A stretch of 64,000 nucleotides of DNA from QHCF01 sp003244275 (GTDB lineage: Bacteria; Actinomycetota; Acidimicrobiia; Acidimicrobiales; QHCF01): positions 3,611-67,610 of the forward strand of contig DAIROT010000005.1 in NCBI GenBank assembly GCA_036806345.1. The letters are read 5' to 3'. Position 1 is the first letter of the stretch. Every line of letters starts with the position of its first letter. The notes beneath the pieces are model-generated. The model ran no database searches, was not told the origin of the DNA, and saw only the letters and a program-made list of their open reading frames with translations. Shown piece by piece: positions 25,734 through 35,861 of this stretch. A program made the position numbers and the translations under genes.

Positions 25734-26486
25734 TCAGGCGGCGGTGGGACGACGTGGGTGGTTCTTCGTTCGAACGGTTCGCACCTCGCGCACCGGCCAT
25801 CCCCGGGCATCGGCCACCTGGCGAAGCTTGCGATCCGGATTGACCACCTCGGCTCGGCCGACCAACTCCAGCAGGGGAAGATCGCTGATGGAGTCCGAGT
25901 AGGCCACCGACACTGACAGATCGATGCCAGTCCGCTCGGCGTGGGCCGCCACAGCCTCGGCCTTGGCCACACCGTGCAGCACCGAGCCGCCGAGCCGACC
26001 GCTGTAACGCTGCGCCCCGTCGACCTCGGCGCTGGTGCCCAGGCCGCCAGTCATCCCCAGGCGCTGGGCGAGGATCTGGGCGAGCTCAGCCGGGGCGGCG
26101 GTGGCGATGAAGGTCAGATCGCCGACCTGGCCATGGCCACGGATCAGCTCGGCAATCTCGGGATAGACCCGAGGAAGGATCCGTTGGTCGGAGATTCCCT
26201 CGGCGATGGCCTGCATGTCGGGGCGATAGCGCCCCTGGACGATCTCCAGGGCTGCCTCTCGTGAGGTTTTGAGGGCCGCCGACCGCTCCACCCTGGCCAG
26301 TCGGAAGACCGCCTGTTGATATGCGAAGCGCAGGATATCCTGGGTCCCACAAACCTCCCTCTCGTGCAGGCCGCGGGCCAGCAGGTACAGGCTGGAGCCG
26401 GGGATCAAGGTGTTGTCGAGGTCGAAGAAGGCTGCCCGTCGTGTTGTAGTGCGGTCGCAGTCCTGGCCTCCGGTGGCATAGGGCAT
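25734..26486 (-). CDS. HAD-IB family phosphatase (SerB-like)
   Basis: Haloacid dehalogenase-type phosphohydrolase, 250 residues. Motif I is AFFDLDNTLIPG with nucleophile D22; motif II lies in LTFIATAAPAE; motif IV is YSDSISDLPLLELVG. The length and C1 cap fit the HAD-IB group that includes phosphoserine phosphatase-like enzymes; the substrate cannot be told. ATG 26486 is preferred over an upstream in-frame start because GGAGGAGG sits 4 nt before it. Confidence 0.88.
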   Translation of the reverse strand: MPYATGGQDCDRTTTRRAAFFDLDNTLIPGSSLYLLARGLHEREVCGTQDILRFAYQQAVFRLARVERSAALKTSREAALEIVQGRYRPDMQAIAEGISDQRILPRVYPEIAELIRGHGQVGDLTFIATAAPAELAQILAQRLGMTGGLGTSAEVDGAQRYSGRLGGSVLHGVAKAEAVAAHAERTGIDLSVSVAYSDSISDLPLLELVGRAEVVNPDRKLRQVADARGWPVREVRTVRTKNHPRRPTAA

Positions 26487-26619
26487 AGCACCTCCTCCGA
26501 GCACAGACATTGCCAACACCAATGGGTACTCGGCCTGGCTTGCGCCGAGATTGAGTCCCGGTGGCGCCGGGATGAAGCGTCGGCCAATTTGCCGCCAGCA
26601 CCTCCCAAGGCACCTCTGC

Positions 26620-26829
26620 CTACCTGGCTGTCCTTACCGCCCGCCACAGGCTGAACGGCAACAGCACTACCACCGCCACCGGTACCAGCCACCAGGTCGG
26701 AATCGACGTGTGACTGATCCCATAGGTGGCGGCCAATGCCACCACCACCCCGACAGCCACCCGCCAGTCGTCGCCGACAACGAAGTCGTACCAGAAGGCC
26801 CCGAAGGCCCGCAGCTGTCGGCCCATCAC
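26620..26829 (-). CDS. Small two-helix membrane protein
   Basis: 69 residues with FVVGDDWRVAVGVVVALAA and a second hydrophobic helix (WWLVPVAVVVLLPFSLW). GTG at 26829 overlaps the upstream stop (GTGA), so it is coupled to the COG4280-like gene. No known domain. The coupling suggests the two membrane proteins act together. Confidence 0.6.
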   Translation of the reverse strand: MMGRQLRAFGAFWYDFVVGDDWRVAVGVVVALAATYGISHTSIPTWWLVPVAVVVLLPFSLWRAVRTAR

Positions 26830-27629
26830 GGCGCCTCCACCGGGCGGGGAGCCCCAGGTGCGAGTTTGGATTGGGCGCCGGCCGGCCAGGGCTGCCGACG
26901 GCCTTGGCCCTGGCCCCGCAGCCCGAACGTCAGGCCCACACCGAACAGGGCCACCGCCGGAATCAGCGCCAGTAGGGCGGCGTCCGAGCCGGGCCAGTGG
27001 GCCCCGGCTCCCTCCGCTCCCCAGAACATGCCGAACGACGTGAGCATCACGCCCACCACAAACTTCATGGTGTTCTCGGGAATCCTCGACAAAGGAGCCC
27101 GCACCACGACACCAACCGCCACCACCACCAGGACGGCTGCCATGGCAGCCACTGCGGCCAAGGGGATGTCGTGCTGGTTGCTGCCGAAGGTCAGGACTAT
27201 GAACGCCACCTCCAGGCCCTCGAGCACCACCCCCTTGAACGACAGTGTGAACGCATACCAGTCCGAGACCATCCCGCGTCGTTGCGTCGGCGCAGCCTCG
27301 GCCGCCGCCACCTGGTCGAGAAAGATCTGGGCCTCATCGTGCAGGGACTTGTGACCGCTCGCCCGCAGGATCGCCTTGCGCATCCACTGCAGACCGAACA
27401 CCAACAGCAGACCCCCCACCACCAACCGCAGGCCGGCCAGGGGCACGGCCGACAGGGCCGGCCCGAGGGCGCCCACCACCACGACCAGGAAAGCCAGGCC
27501 AGCGAATACCCCGGTGATGGCCGAACGCCAGTCCCGCACGGTGCCGGCGGCCAGCACAATGGTGGTGGCCTCGACCGCCTCGACGGTGCACGCCAGGAAG
27601 ACAGCGACAAACAGTGCTCCGCCGTTCAT
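26826..27629 (-). CDS. COG4280-like polytopic membrane protein
   Basis: 267 residues with about six or seven helices. Two related acidic segments, FLACTVEAVEATTIVLAAG near the start and FKGVVLEGLEVAFIVLTFG in the middle, suggest an internal duplication with ExxE motifs like those of metal-ion exchangers or permeases (TMEM165/GDT1 or FTR1 style). The match to COG4280 is from memory of the family pattern, and the substrate is unknown. ATG 27629 has GGAGGG upstream; an in-frame start 12 codons earlier is less likely. A palindrome lies 45 nt before it. Confidence 0.7.
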   Translation of the reverse strand: MNGGALFVAVFLACTVEAVEATTIVLAAGTVRDWRSAITGVFAGLAFLVVVVGALGPALSAVPLAGLRLVVGGLLLVFGLQWMRKAILRASGHKSLHDEAQIFLDQVAAAEAAPTQRRGMVSDWYAFTLSFKGVVLEGLEVAFIVLTFGSNQHDIPLAAVAAMAAVLVVVAVGVVVRAPLSRIPENTMKFVVGVMLTSFGMFWGAEGAGAHWPGSDAALLALIPAVALFGVGLTFGLRGQGQGRRQPWPAGAQSKLAPGAPRPVEAP

Positions 27630-27673
27630 GTGATCCCTCCGTCTGGGCCCATCACCCGCCGCCAATGGCTCTC

Positions 27674-27696
27674 AACGAGCGAGTGTAACACTCGTT
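27674..27696. promoter_or_regulatory. Palindromic operator candidate
   Basis: Inverted repeat CGAGTGT-A-ACACTCG (27680-27694) nested in the wider AACGAG...CTCGTT dyad. It lies upstream of the COG4280-like gene and downstream of the ABC ATPase gene, both on the - strand. Size and symmetry fit a TetR-like or similar dimeric repressor site; no cognate regulator is adjacent. Confidence 0.4.
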
Positions 27697-27765
27697 AGAT
27701 CAGCCGGGTAACCGCTGTCCCCTGCGGCCACGTCCGGAGGAGCCGGCGCCGGATGCGTTCGGCTC

Positions 27766-28877
<1,112 letters not shown>

Positions 28878-28881
<4 letters not shown>

Positions 28882-30715
28882 CGGGCCACACTGCTGCCCA
28901 GGGGCAACGGGGCTGTGCTCTGGGTCTTGCCCAGCTGTCGCCAGCCGGCCGGGGTCAGCAGGTGGAACAGGCCCCAGGCGGTCGCCACCACCAACAGGGC
29001 AAACACGATGGCAATGACCTCCATGGCCGTGCCTCCTCCATAGTCGTAGTTGGCCAGGGCCTTGGTGATGCCCACCGAGACCGGGGGTTGGTTGGGCGGG
29101 TACAACAGCTCCGATACCGGTAGCTCGAGCAGCGTGGCGGTGAAGGTGAGGACCCAGGCGGCCAGTAGCGGGCGGGACAGTACGGGCAGCACGGTGCGGG
29201 CCCACGACACCACCGATCCTGAGCCGTGCACCCGCCCGGCCTCTTGGAGGCCGTGCTGGACCTGCGCGAAGGGCCCGAGCAGCACCCGCGACGTCGAGGG
29301 CAGGACGGTAGCCAGGTAGCCGAGCACCAACAAGGTGGTGTCTCGTAGAGGTGGATGCCCAGGTGGTTGGCGAGAGGCAGGTTGTAGGTGAAGATGTAGC
29401 CGGCCGCGAACACGATGCCGGGTAGGGCGACGGCAGTCAGCAGCATCAGATCGAGCAGGCGGGCGCTGAGCCGGCTGGCCCGCTCTGCGAGCATCCGAGC
29501 CGAGACGGCGGCCAGGACGGTGGTAAGGGTGGCGGCGATCAGCGCCAGGCGAGTCGAGTAGGCCAGCGGGCCCCGCAGGGCCGGACTGTGGAAGACGCGC
29601 CGGTAGTTGGAAAAGGTGAGGCTGTGGGAGGACGCCAGCGACCCGAGTCCTCTGACCAGGGATGCCGACACCGCCCCGATGGCCGGGATGCCCAGCCCGA
29701 TCAGTACCAGCAGCCCCAACCCAGCCAGGGCGCCCACCCGCTGAGGTGGCGAGAGCCGCTGACGACGGGCTGGCCGGGACCGGCCCCCCAGCACCCGGTA
29801 GCTCCGCCCCCGGAGGGCCCGGCCCTGGGCCAGGAGGGCCAGGCCAGCCATGGCCATGAGAATCCACCCGATGGCGGCCGCCACCGGGAAGCGGATGGGG
29901 AAGTTGCCGACCGCGTTGTAGAGGGTAAAGGTGGCAACCGGGAAATGAGCGTCGTTGGCCAGGGTGGCGGCCACGCCGAAGTCGCTGATCGACTCGGCGA
30001 ACACGATGGCCAGCGCCGACCAGATGGCCGGGGCGAGCAGGGCCAGCACCACTCGGGTGGCGTCGAGTGGGCCGCCGCCGTGTACCCGCACGGCCGTCTC
30101 GAATTCCTCCCCCAGTCCCCTGAGGGCGCCGGATATGGCCAGATAGGCGAAGGGGACGCCCTTGGCGGTGAGGACCACGATCACGCCAAAGGGCCCATAG
30201 AACAAGGTGCGCAAGGCGCCCGGGTGCAGCCCCAGCAGATCCAGCACACCCGACGGCTCGAGCAGGCGCTCCCAGCCGAGGGCCACCAGGTAGGAGGGGG
30301 CCAGGAGCAGGGCGAACATGGCTCCCGTCCACAAGCGCCGCTGGGGTACGTCGGTTCGCAGCACCAGCCAGGCCACCCCGAAGCCGATTGCCGCGCCAGC
30401 CACCGCGCTGCTGACGCCAACCAGGAGCGAGTCCAGGACGCCATGGAGGAGCGGACCACCGAGGGCGGCCCGAAATCCCGAGAGAGTGAACCACTGGGGG
30501 CCCTGCGAAAGCAACCGGGGCGAGAAGGCCACCAGCAGGAACAGCACGATGGGAAGGACCAGGATGGCCACGATGAGCAGCCAGAAGACCGCCATCGGCG
30601 CACCCCGGTAACGCGAGAGGCCCATGGCAGCCCGATCGCGCCACCCGGTTTCCCGGGCTGGTGGGGCAACCGTCTCGGGCGGGCGGGGCGGGCGGTTGGG
30701 GGCGGCTACGGACAC
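28878..30715 (-). pseudogene. ABC transporter permease (FbpB-like), frameshifted near 29340
   Basis: Double-domain inner-membrane permease that pairs with the neighbouring ATPase and binding protein. From GTG 30715 the frame encodes normal permease sequence through NHLGIHLYE (to about 29342). It then becomes Arg/Pro/Cys-rich nonsense, while the adjacent frame continues sensibly from TTLLVLGYLATVLPS to the stop at 28878, including the second permease motif region and the ATGA overlap with the ATPase. Net effect is one base missing or two extra near 29340. It may be a sequencing error in a GGTGGTG context or a real mutation. The restored protein would be about 610 residues. Confidence 0.8.
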
Positions 30716-30739
30716 GGCGACGTCTCGGAGGCCCGGTGG

Positions 30740-31834
30740 CTACTTGATGTTGGTGTCGAAGAAGGAGTTCACCTGGCCCTCGAGCGGGCCCCAGAAGTAT
30801 GGATTGATCTTCTGGTAGTTGTTGGGGAAGGGCGGCAGCACCGACACCGGGTCGATACCCGGCGACACCGGCCAGTACAGCGAATCGCCGGTCGGGTCAC
30901 TCACCTGCATCACGTGCTGGCCGGCCGGGGACAGCACGTACTGCACGAACTTCTTGGCCTCCGACTGCTCGGCCGGCGGTGCCGCCTTGTCGATGCCGAT
31001 CACGCCCGGCAGCAAGGTCGACTTGGGCAGGTAGACGATCTTGGGGTCGTAACTGGCGCTCTTGGTGGCCTTGGCCGCCTCGCCGGTGGCCGCCGAGCTC
31101 TGGATCAGCCCGTACTCGATCTGGCCCGTCTCGAGGGCGTGCAGTGTGTCGCCGTTGGTCGGGAAGACATGCAGGCCGTTGGCCTTGAGCTTGGTCAGGT
31201 AGGCCTCGCCCGCCGCTACTCCGTGGGCCTGCCCACCGAACTGGTTCATCAACCCGGCGATGAAGGGGTAGGTCGGACCGGACTGGGACGGGTCGTTCAT
31301 GCCCACCAGCCCCTTGTACTGGTTGCTCAGCAGGTCCTGATAGCTGGACGGCACGGCCGAGGTCTTGGCCCCGTTGTAGATGAGCGCCGCCATCACCGTG
31401 GTGCTCACCGGGACGTAGGAGTGGTCGGTGGGCACGAGCGCCTTACCGGCATCGTTGAGCGGGACCGGGGGGGCGTAGTCGAGCAGCTGGCCCTGCTTGT
31501 CGAGGGCGGCAAAGGCGGTGTCGCCGTCCACCCAGAGCAGGCCCCACTGCGGGTTGTTGCGCTCGGCCGCGACCTTGGTGAGCAGTGGCCCGGTGCTGTC
31601 ATCGTCCAGCCTGACCGGGATGCCGGTGGCCGCCTGGAAGGCGGCGGTCACCTTTGAGTCGTAGCCCTGAGCCGAGTACACCACCAGCGGCACGGTCGAG
31701 GACGAGCCGCGGGATGGCGCCGGATGGCTGGCTCCGGTGGCGGACCCCGAGGCACCAGAGCCGCAGCCGGCGAGGAGGCCTCCGGTGGCGAGCAGGGTGG
31801 CGATCAGGATACTGCCACGAAAGCGAAACGGCAT
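30740..31834 (-). CDS. ABC transporter substrate-binding lipoprotein (Fbp/AfuA-like)
   Basis: Extracellular lipid-anchored solute receptor, 364 residues. The start at 31834 gives a signal peptide with lipobox LLAGC (C24). The body resembles extracellular solute-binding family 1/6 proteins for iron(III), thiamine or phosphonates (VVYSAQGYDSKVTAAFQAATG; GLLWVDGDTAFAALDKQG). The paired tyrosines that bind Fe in FbpA are not clear, so the ligand is open. The permease begins 25 nt downstream. Confidence 0.88.
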   Translation of the reverse strand: MPFRFRGSILIATLLATGGLLAGCGSGASGSATGASHPAPSRGSSSTVPLVVYSAQGYDSKVTAAFQAATGIPVRLDDDSTGPLLTKVAAERNNPQWGLLWVDGDTAFAALDKQGQLLDYAPPVPLNDAGKALVPTDHSYVPVSTTVMAALIYNGAKTSAVPSSYQDLLSNQYKGLVGMNDPSQSGPTYPFIAGLMNQFGGQAHGVAAGEAYLTKLKANGLHVFPTNGDTLHALETGQIEYGLIQSSAATGEAAKATKSASYDPKIVYLPKSTLLPGVIGIDKAAPPAEQSEAKKFVQYVLSPAGQHVMQVSDPTGDSLYWPVSPGIDPVSVLPPFPNNYQKINPYFWGPLEGQVNSFFDTNIK

Positions 31835-31980
31835 GGACGCCCCCCAATGGTTGCAAGTCTCGAGTAACGATCGTTTGGGACAGTACCGAACCGACATTGA
31901 CGGTGAGTAGCCATTGGGTAGCGTCCAGGTGAAGTGAGGACGACGAACAGGGTCGCATCTCGGTCAGGCAGACTGGGGCG

Positions 31981-32568
31981 ATGATCGCCAAACCCGAGCC
32001 TCCGCCTGCGGCTGCGGACCGGGCCGAAGCGGGGCACCCGAGTGCCTGGTTGGTACTGATCTATCGGGTGCCTTCTGAACCGACGCGCCTGCGGGCGGCG
32101 GTGTGGCGACGGCTGAAGGGTCTGGGTGCCATCTACCTGCAGAACTCGGCCGCCGCCTTGCCGGCCAGTCCGGCCGGTGAGCGGGCCCTGCGCAAGCTGC
32201 GCCGGGAGATAATGGAGATGAGCGGCACGGCGGTACTGCTCAGCTGTGACGCCCTGGCGGGAGAGTCAGAGATCCTGGCCGCCTTTCAGGCCGCGCGTGA
32301 CGACGAGTACGAGGAGATCGTGGACCGGGCCCGGGACTTCCTGATCCAAGTGGAGAAGGAGCACGTGGCTGAGCACTTCAGCTACGCCGAGTTGGAGGAG
32401 AACGAGGTGGACCTGGCCAAGCTGCAGAGCTGGTTCGCCAAGGTGCGCGGACGGGACGCCTTCTCGGCGCCGGGACGCGAGGCGACCGAGGAGGCGTTGG
32501 CCAGGTGTGAGGTCTCCCTGGAGGCCTACGCGGCGCAGGTCTACGCCAGAGAGTCAGACGCCCACTGA
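31981..32568 (+). CDS. ChrB N-terminal domain protein
   Basis: 195 residues matching the N-terminal domain of chromate-resistance regulator ChrB (WLVLIYRVPSEPTRLRAAVWRRLKGLGAIYLQNSAAALP in two adjoining parts, and EEIVDRARDFLIQVEKE). The C-terminal ChrB domain is missing, as in many stand-alone actinobacterial versions. No ChrA transporter lies nearby, so a role in chromate resistance is not supported here. It is divergent from the ABC binding-protein gene. Confidence 0.8.
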   Translation: MIAKPEPPPAAADRAEAGHPSAWLVLIYRVPSEPTRLRAAVWRRLKGLGAIYLQNSAAALPASPAGERALRKLRREIMEMSGTAVLLSCDALAGESEILAAFQAARDDEYEEIVDRARDFLIQVEKEHVAEHFSYAELEENEVDLAKLQSWFAKVRGRDAFSAPGREATEEALARCEVSLEAYAAQVYARESDAH

Positions 32569-32585
32569 GACGGCGGGGGGAGCCC

Positions 32586-32807
32586 TCACTCGGGCCGACG
32601 CCCCGACGTCCACAGGGCCACCCCTGCCCCAATCGACCACACTCCACAAACGACACCCAGGCACTGGTACAAGTCGGTGGCGGCACGGGCGCCGAGGACG
32701 AGCATGACTGACCCGACGACACCTGCCGCAGTTCCCAGCAGGCGTCGCCCGATGGTTCCCGGAGGGGCGAGGATCGCTCGATGGGGGTGTCGACTGACTA
32801 CGTTCAC
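32586..32807 (-). CDS. Small membrane protein, hypothetical
   Basis: 73 residues from a GTG, with two hydrophobic stretches (LGTAAGVVGSVMLVLGA and LGVVCGVWSIGAGVALW). No domain recognised and only a weak ribosome binding site. It is convergent with the ChrB-N gene and lies downstream of uppP. Confidence 0.4.
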   Translation of the reverse strand: MNVVSRHPHRAILAPPGTIGRRLLGTAAGVVGSVMLVLGARAATDLYQCLGVVCGVWSIGAGVALWTSGRRPE

Positions 32808-32844
32808 GTCAGGCCCCAGAGCTGTTCGGTGGTCGGTGGACGCT

Positions 32845-33729
32845 TCAAACCACGCTGAAGCGGACGATCAACAAGGCGCCGGCCACCAGGCAGTAGGCGG
32901 CGAACGGGACCAGGTTGTGGGAGCGGAAGTAGCGCACCAGGTAGCGGACCGACAGGTAGGCGGCGACTCCCGCAACCAGGCTCCCGACCAGGATCTGAGC
33001 CCTCACGCCGTGTCCATTGGGCCCGAGGAGATCAGGCAGCTTGTAAACGCCGGCGGCCAGGATTATGGGGGTCGCCAGCAGGAAGGAGAACCGGGCGGCA
33101 TCCTCATGGTCCAGGCCCCTGACCAGGCCGGCCACCATGGTGATCCCCGAGCGGCTGATCCCGGCCAGCAGGGCCAGGACCTGGGCCACTCCGATAACTC
33201 CGGCCTCCCGGAACTGCAAGGTCTCCAGGCGACGATGCGGTCCTGGGTCGGGTCCCCTGATCGGAACTTTCTGGCGGACCGCAGCCCGCCGACGGACCGC
33301 TTCGCCGCCCAGGAGCACCAACCCGTTGAGGAACAGGAAGACTGAGGCCGCCAGCGGCTTGGCAAACAGTGTCCGCAGGGTCTTCTCGAACACGAGGCCG
33401 GTCAGACCGGCCGGGATGGTAGCTATGACGAGCAGCCACGCCAGGCGCTCGGTGCTGGTCTGAATCCTGCGCCGACGAATGGAGCGGATCAGCGCCGAGA
33501 CGATGGCCACCCAGTCTCGCCAGTAGAAGGCCAGCAGGGCCAGGGCGGTGGCCACGTGCAGCCCGACCAGGAAGGCGAGGAAGAAGGACTCCTTGGCGCT
33601 CTGGGCCGCCACCACGTTGTGCCATCCGAACAGGGCGGGTAGCACCACGGCGTGGCCGAGGCTGGACACCGGGAACAACTCGGTCACGCCCTGGATCAGC
33701 CCGATGATGATGGCCTGTAAAAAGCTCAC
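32845..33729 (-). CDS. uppP: Undecaprenyl-diphosphate phosphatase
   Basis: Integral membrane enzyme that recycles undecaprenyl-PP for cell-wall synthesis. 294 residues with the family motifs GLIQGVTELFPVSSLGH near the N-terminus (with the catalytic Glu region) and GISRSGITM in the second half. A polar loop of about 30 residues in the middle (RQKVPIRGPDPGPHRR) is longer than usual. Confers bacitracin tolerance in other bacteria. Divergent from the STAND-like gene. Confidence 0.94.
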   Translation of the reverse strand: MSFLQAIIIGLIQGVTELFPVSSLGHAVVLPALFGWHNVVAAQSAKESFFLAFLVGLHVATALALLAFYWRDWVAIVSALIRSIRRRRIQTSTERLAWLLVIATIPAGLTGLVFEKTLRTLFAKPLAASVFLFLNGLVLLGGEAVRRRAAVRQKVPIRGPDPGPHRRLETLQFREAGVIGVAQVLALLAGISRSGITMVAGLVRGLDHEDAARFSFLLATPIILAAGVYKLPDLLGPNGHGVRAQILVGSLVAGVAAYLSVRYLVRYFRSHNLVPFAAYCLVAGALLIVRFSVV

Positions 33730-33887
33730 GCTCGGGCATCCATGGGCAGGTGCTCAACCTAGACCCGGCCTCCGACTGGCGAGGGGCTGGACGGTAACCA
33801 GGAGCTGAACAGTGGGCAAACATTCTCACCCGTCCCAGCCTCCTGGCCTGACCAACGAAGGGGAGGCACGCCGTAGGATGCGGGGCA

Positions 33888-35828
33888 GTGACCATGAGCC
33901 CCACCCACCCTGGCGGCGCATCCCGACCAGTTCGAGGAGCCCAGCCAGCCCCGTTGGCAGGCTGGACCGAGATCACCTCGGACCTTCTCGAGGACCATCG
34001 CATGGCGCTGAGCTCGCAGGCTCTGAAGCGCTTCTACGATGGCCAGGTACCGGAGTGGCGCCACGCCTTGGCGCCCCACGACCAGATTCCCCGACGCCAT
34101 GTCGTTGCCGGGGCACTGGGCCTGCTGCGGGCCCCGGTTGGTCAGTCGATGATCCTATTGGTGGCGTCGGATGGCGAAGGGAAGAGCACGGCGCTGCGCC
34201 AGACAGCGGTGGACCTGGTCGGTGAGAGACATCGGGTGCTCTACCGGGAAACTGGGGCCAATCTCGACATCGAGGCCGTGATGGCGCTGCCCTCGACCAC
34301 CAGCAACTGGGTCCTGGCCAGTGATAGTGCCGACGAGATCGCCGATGATCTGGAGGAAGCCGTCAACCGAGTCCAGGCTGCCGGGAGGCGGGACATCCAG
34401 TGGTTGCTGGCCGCCGGCTACGACGACTGGAGGGCACGTTTCCGCCAGGGTGGTCGCAGCATCGAGCCGGCATGGGCCTCCGTCCTCGATCTCTGGCCCG
34501 GCGTCGGTGCCACCGCCCGGATGCTTGCCCTCACCCCCCAAGAGGCGGCCACGGTCATCGGGGCCTGGGGGGCCGCCGATTGCCTGGGGGCGCTGGTCGA
34601 CACCGCCGCCGATGCTCGGGGCGAGGCGCTCATCGAGGCCTACCATGGCCGCAGCGGATTGTCGGCCACCACATTCCTGGACGCCTCCCTTGGGTTGCGG
34701 TACGGCCCCGACGGTCTCAAGGCTCATATGACTGGTTTGCTGCCTCACCTGGGGGATGGCGATCACCGCTTCGAGAACGGACGCAGCGTCAAAGAGGCCT
34801 TCTTTTACGCGGCGGCCGCCGACGTGGCTGGAGATGGTGGCATGGACCTCTACGTGCTGGCCGACCTCCTGGGTCTGGACCGCACACATCGGTTCCAGAT
34901 TCTTGATCGGCTTGGCCAAGAGGGACTGGCCAGCGGGAGTGCCGGCGTGCTGCGGATTCGCCACCACGACCTGGCACGGGGCGCCATCGGCCTGACCGAG
35001 GATGCCGGGTTTGGCGTTGACCTGGAGCAAATCTACCAGGACCTGGTTCGGGGCACCGGCGAGACCGGGACTGACATGAAGGGTCTGGCCGCCGGCGGAG
35101 CCATCATGAATTGTGGTCCAACGCTGGCAGCCAAGCTGGGCGAGCTTGGCATACCGGAGGCTCGGGCGGCTCAGGTCGCCCGGACCGCGGCTGACGAGTC
35201 GGCCCGCGTCCTGCCCGACCTGTTGATGTTCGCCCTTTCCCGGGCTCTCACCTACCGCCAGACCGACGAGCGTGATGAGGCGCTGGCCATCCTGAGGTCG
35301 GCGCTGGGCGACGTCACCGCACGAGGTGACTGGGGCGCCATGGGGCGCCGCTATCTCCACGACCTGAGCGTCTCCGAGTGCGATGCCGGCCACGTCATGG
35401 AAAGCATCCTGCTGGTTGGTCTGTCAATCTCCGATGTTGAAAGGCTGGGCCATGTCTCGCTCACCGAGGCCAAGCTGGCCTTCGACGGTCTGGGTAGGGC
35501 TTGTGCCGACATGGACAGAGCCAAGATGGGGCCGACATTTCAACGGCTGCTCAGCGCATGCTCCCATCTGGGCCAGAAGGTCACCCCCAAGTGGGACGAG
35601 CCGACGCGCCTCAATTTCCACCGGTACGCGGTCCTGGCTGACGAACTGGGTGCCACCCAGTGCTGGTCCGACCAGGCCGCGGTAACGGTCGTCGCCGATG
35701 CCGTGGCAGCGGCGTTGCCCGGGGTGCAAGATGCCGACCTGGCGGAACTGTGGAGGCGGCTGCTGCCCGATGCCGACAGGCCGCCGTTCGCGCATCTGGT
35801 CAAGACGGTGGGCCTCGACGTCAGGTAG
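33888..35828 (+). CDS. STAND-like P-loop NTPase, unknown function
   Basis: 646 residues. A P-loop at 93-100 (ASDGEGKST) follows the segment DQIPRRHVVAGALGLL. The next strand ends NWVLASDSADEIADDLEEA, which looks like a Walker B with an ADE motif. IQWLLAAGYDDWRARF resembles the sensor-1 strand of STAND ATPases, but the usual Arg is Gly. A long helical C-terminal part (about 300 residues) may be a repeat-type sensor. No effector nuclease, TIR, or protease domain is seen. It starts at GTG 33888 or ATG 33894. It stands alone beside the transfer-like cluster. Defence or signalling is inference only. Confidence 0.6.
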   Translation: MTMSPTHPGGASRPVRGAQPAPLAGWTEITSDLLEDHRMALSSQALKRFYDGQVPEWRHALAPHDQIPRRHVVAGALGLLRAPVGQSMILLVASDGEGKSTALRQTAVDLVGERHRVLYRETGANLDIEAVMALPSTTSNWVLASDSADEIADDLEEAVNRVQAAGRRDIQWLLAAGYDDWRARFRQGGRSIEPAWASVLDLWPGVGATARMLALTPQEAATVIGAWGAADCLGALVDTAADARGEALIEAYHGRSGLSATTFLDASLGLRYGPDGLKAHMTGLLPHLGDGDHRFENGRSVKEAFFYAAAADVAGDGGMDLYVLADLLGLDRTHRFQILDRLGQEGLASGSAGVLRIRHHDLARGAIGLTEDAGFGVDLEQIYQDLVRGTGETGTDMKGLAAGGAIMNCGPTLAAKLGELGIPEARAAQVARTAADESARVLPDLLMFALSRALTYRQTDERDEALAILRSALGDVTARGDWGAMGRRYLHDLSVSECDAGHVMESILLVGLSISDVERLGHVSLTEAKLAFDGLGRACADMDRAKMGPTFQRLLSACSHLGQKVTPKWDEPTRLNFHRYAVLADELGATQCWSDQAAVTVVADAVAAALPGVQDADLAELWRRLLPDADRPPFAHLVKTVGLDVR

Positions 35829-35861
35829 CGGCGCGGCTGGACGGCGGTGAGTCACCCCAGC

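Noticed and set aside
29588..31657. 689-codon open frame on the + strand
   Set aside because: Antisense to the ABC permease and binding-protein genes; Gly/Arg/His-rich composition typical of shadow frames in high-GC DNA.
33888..35828. Complete anti-phage defence system
   Set aside because: No effector domain or partner gene could be recognised, so only the NTPase is reported.
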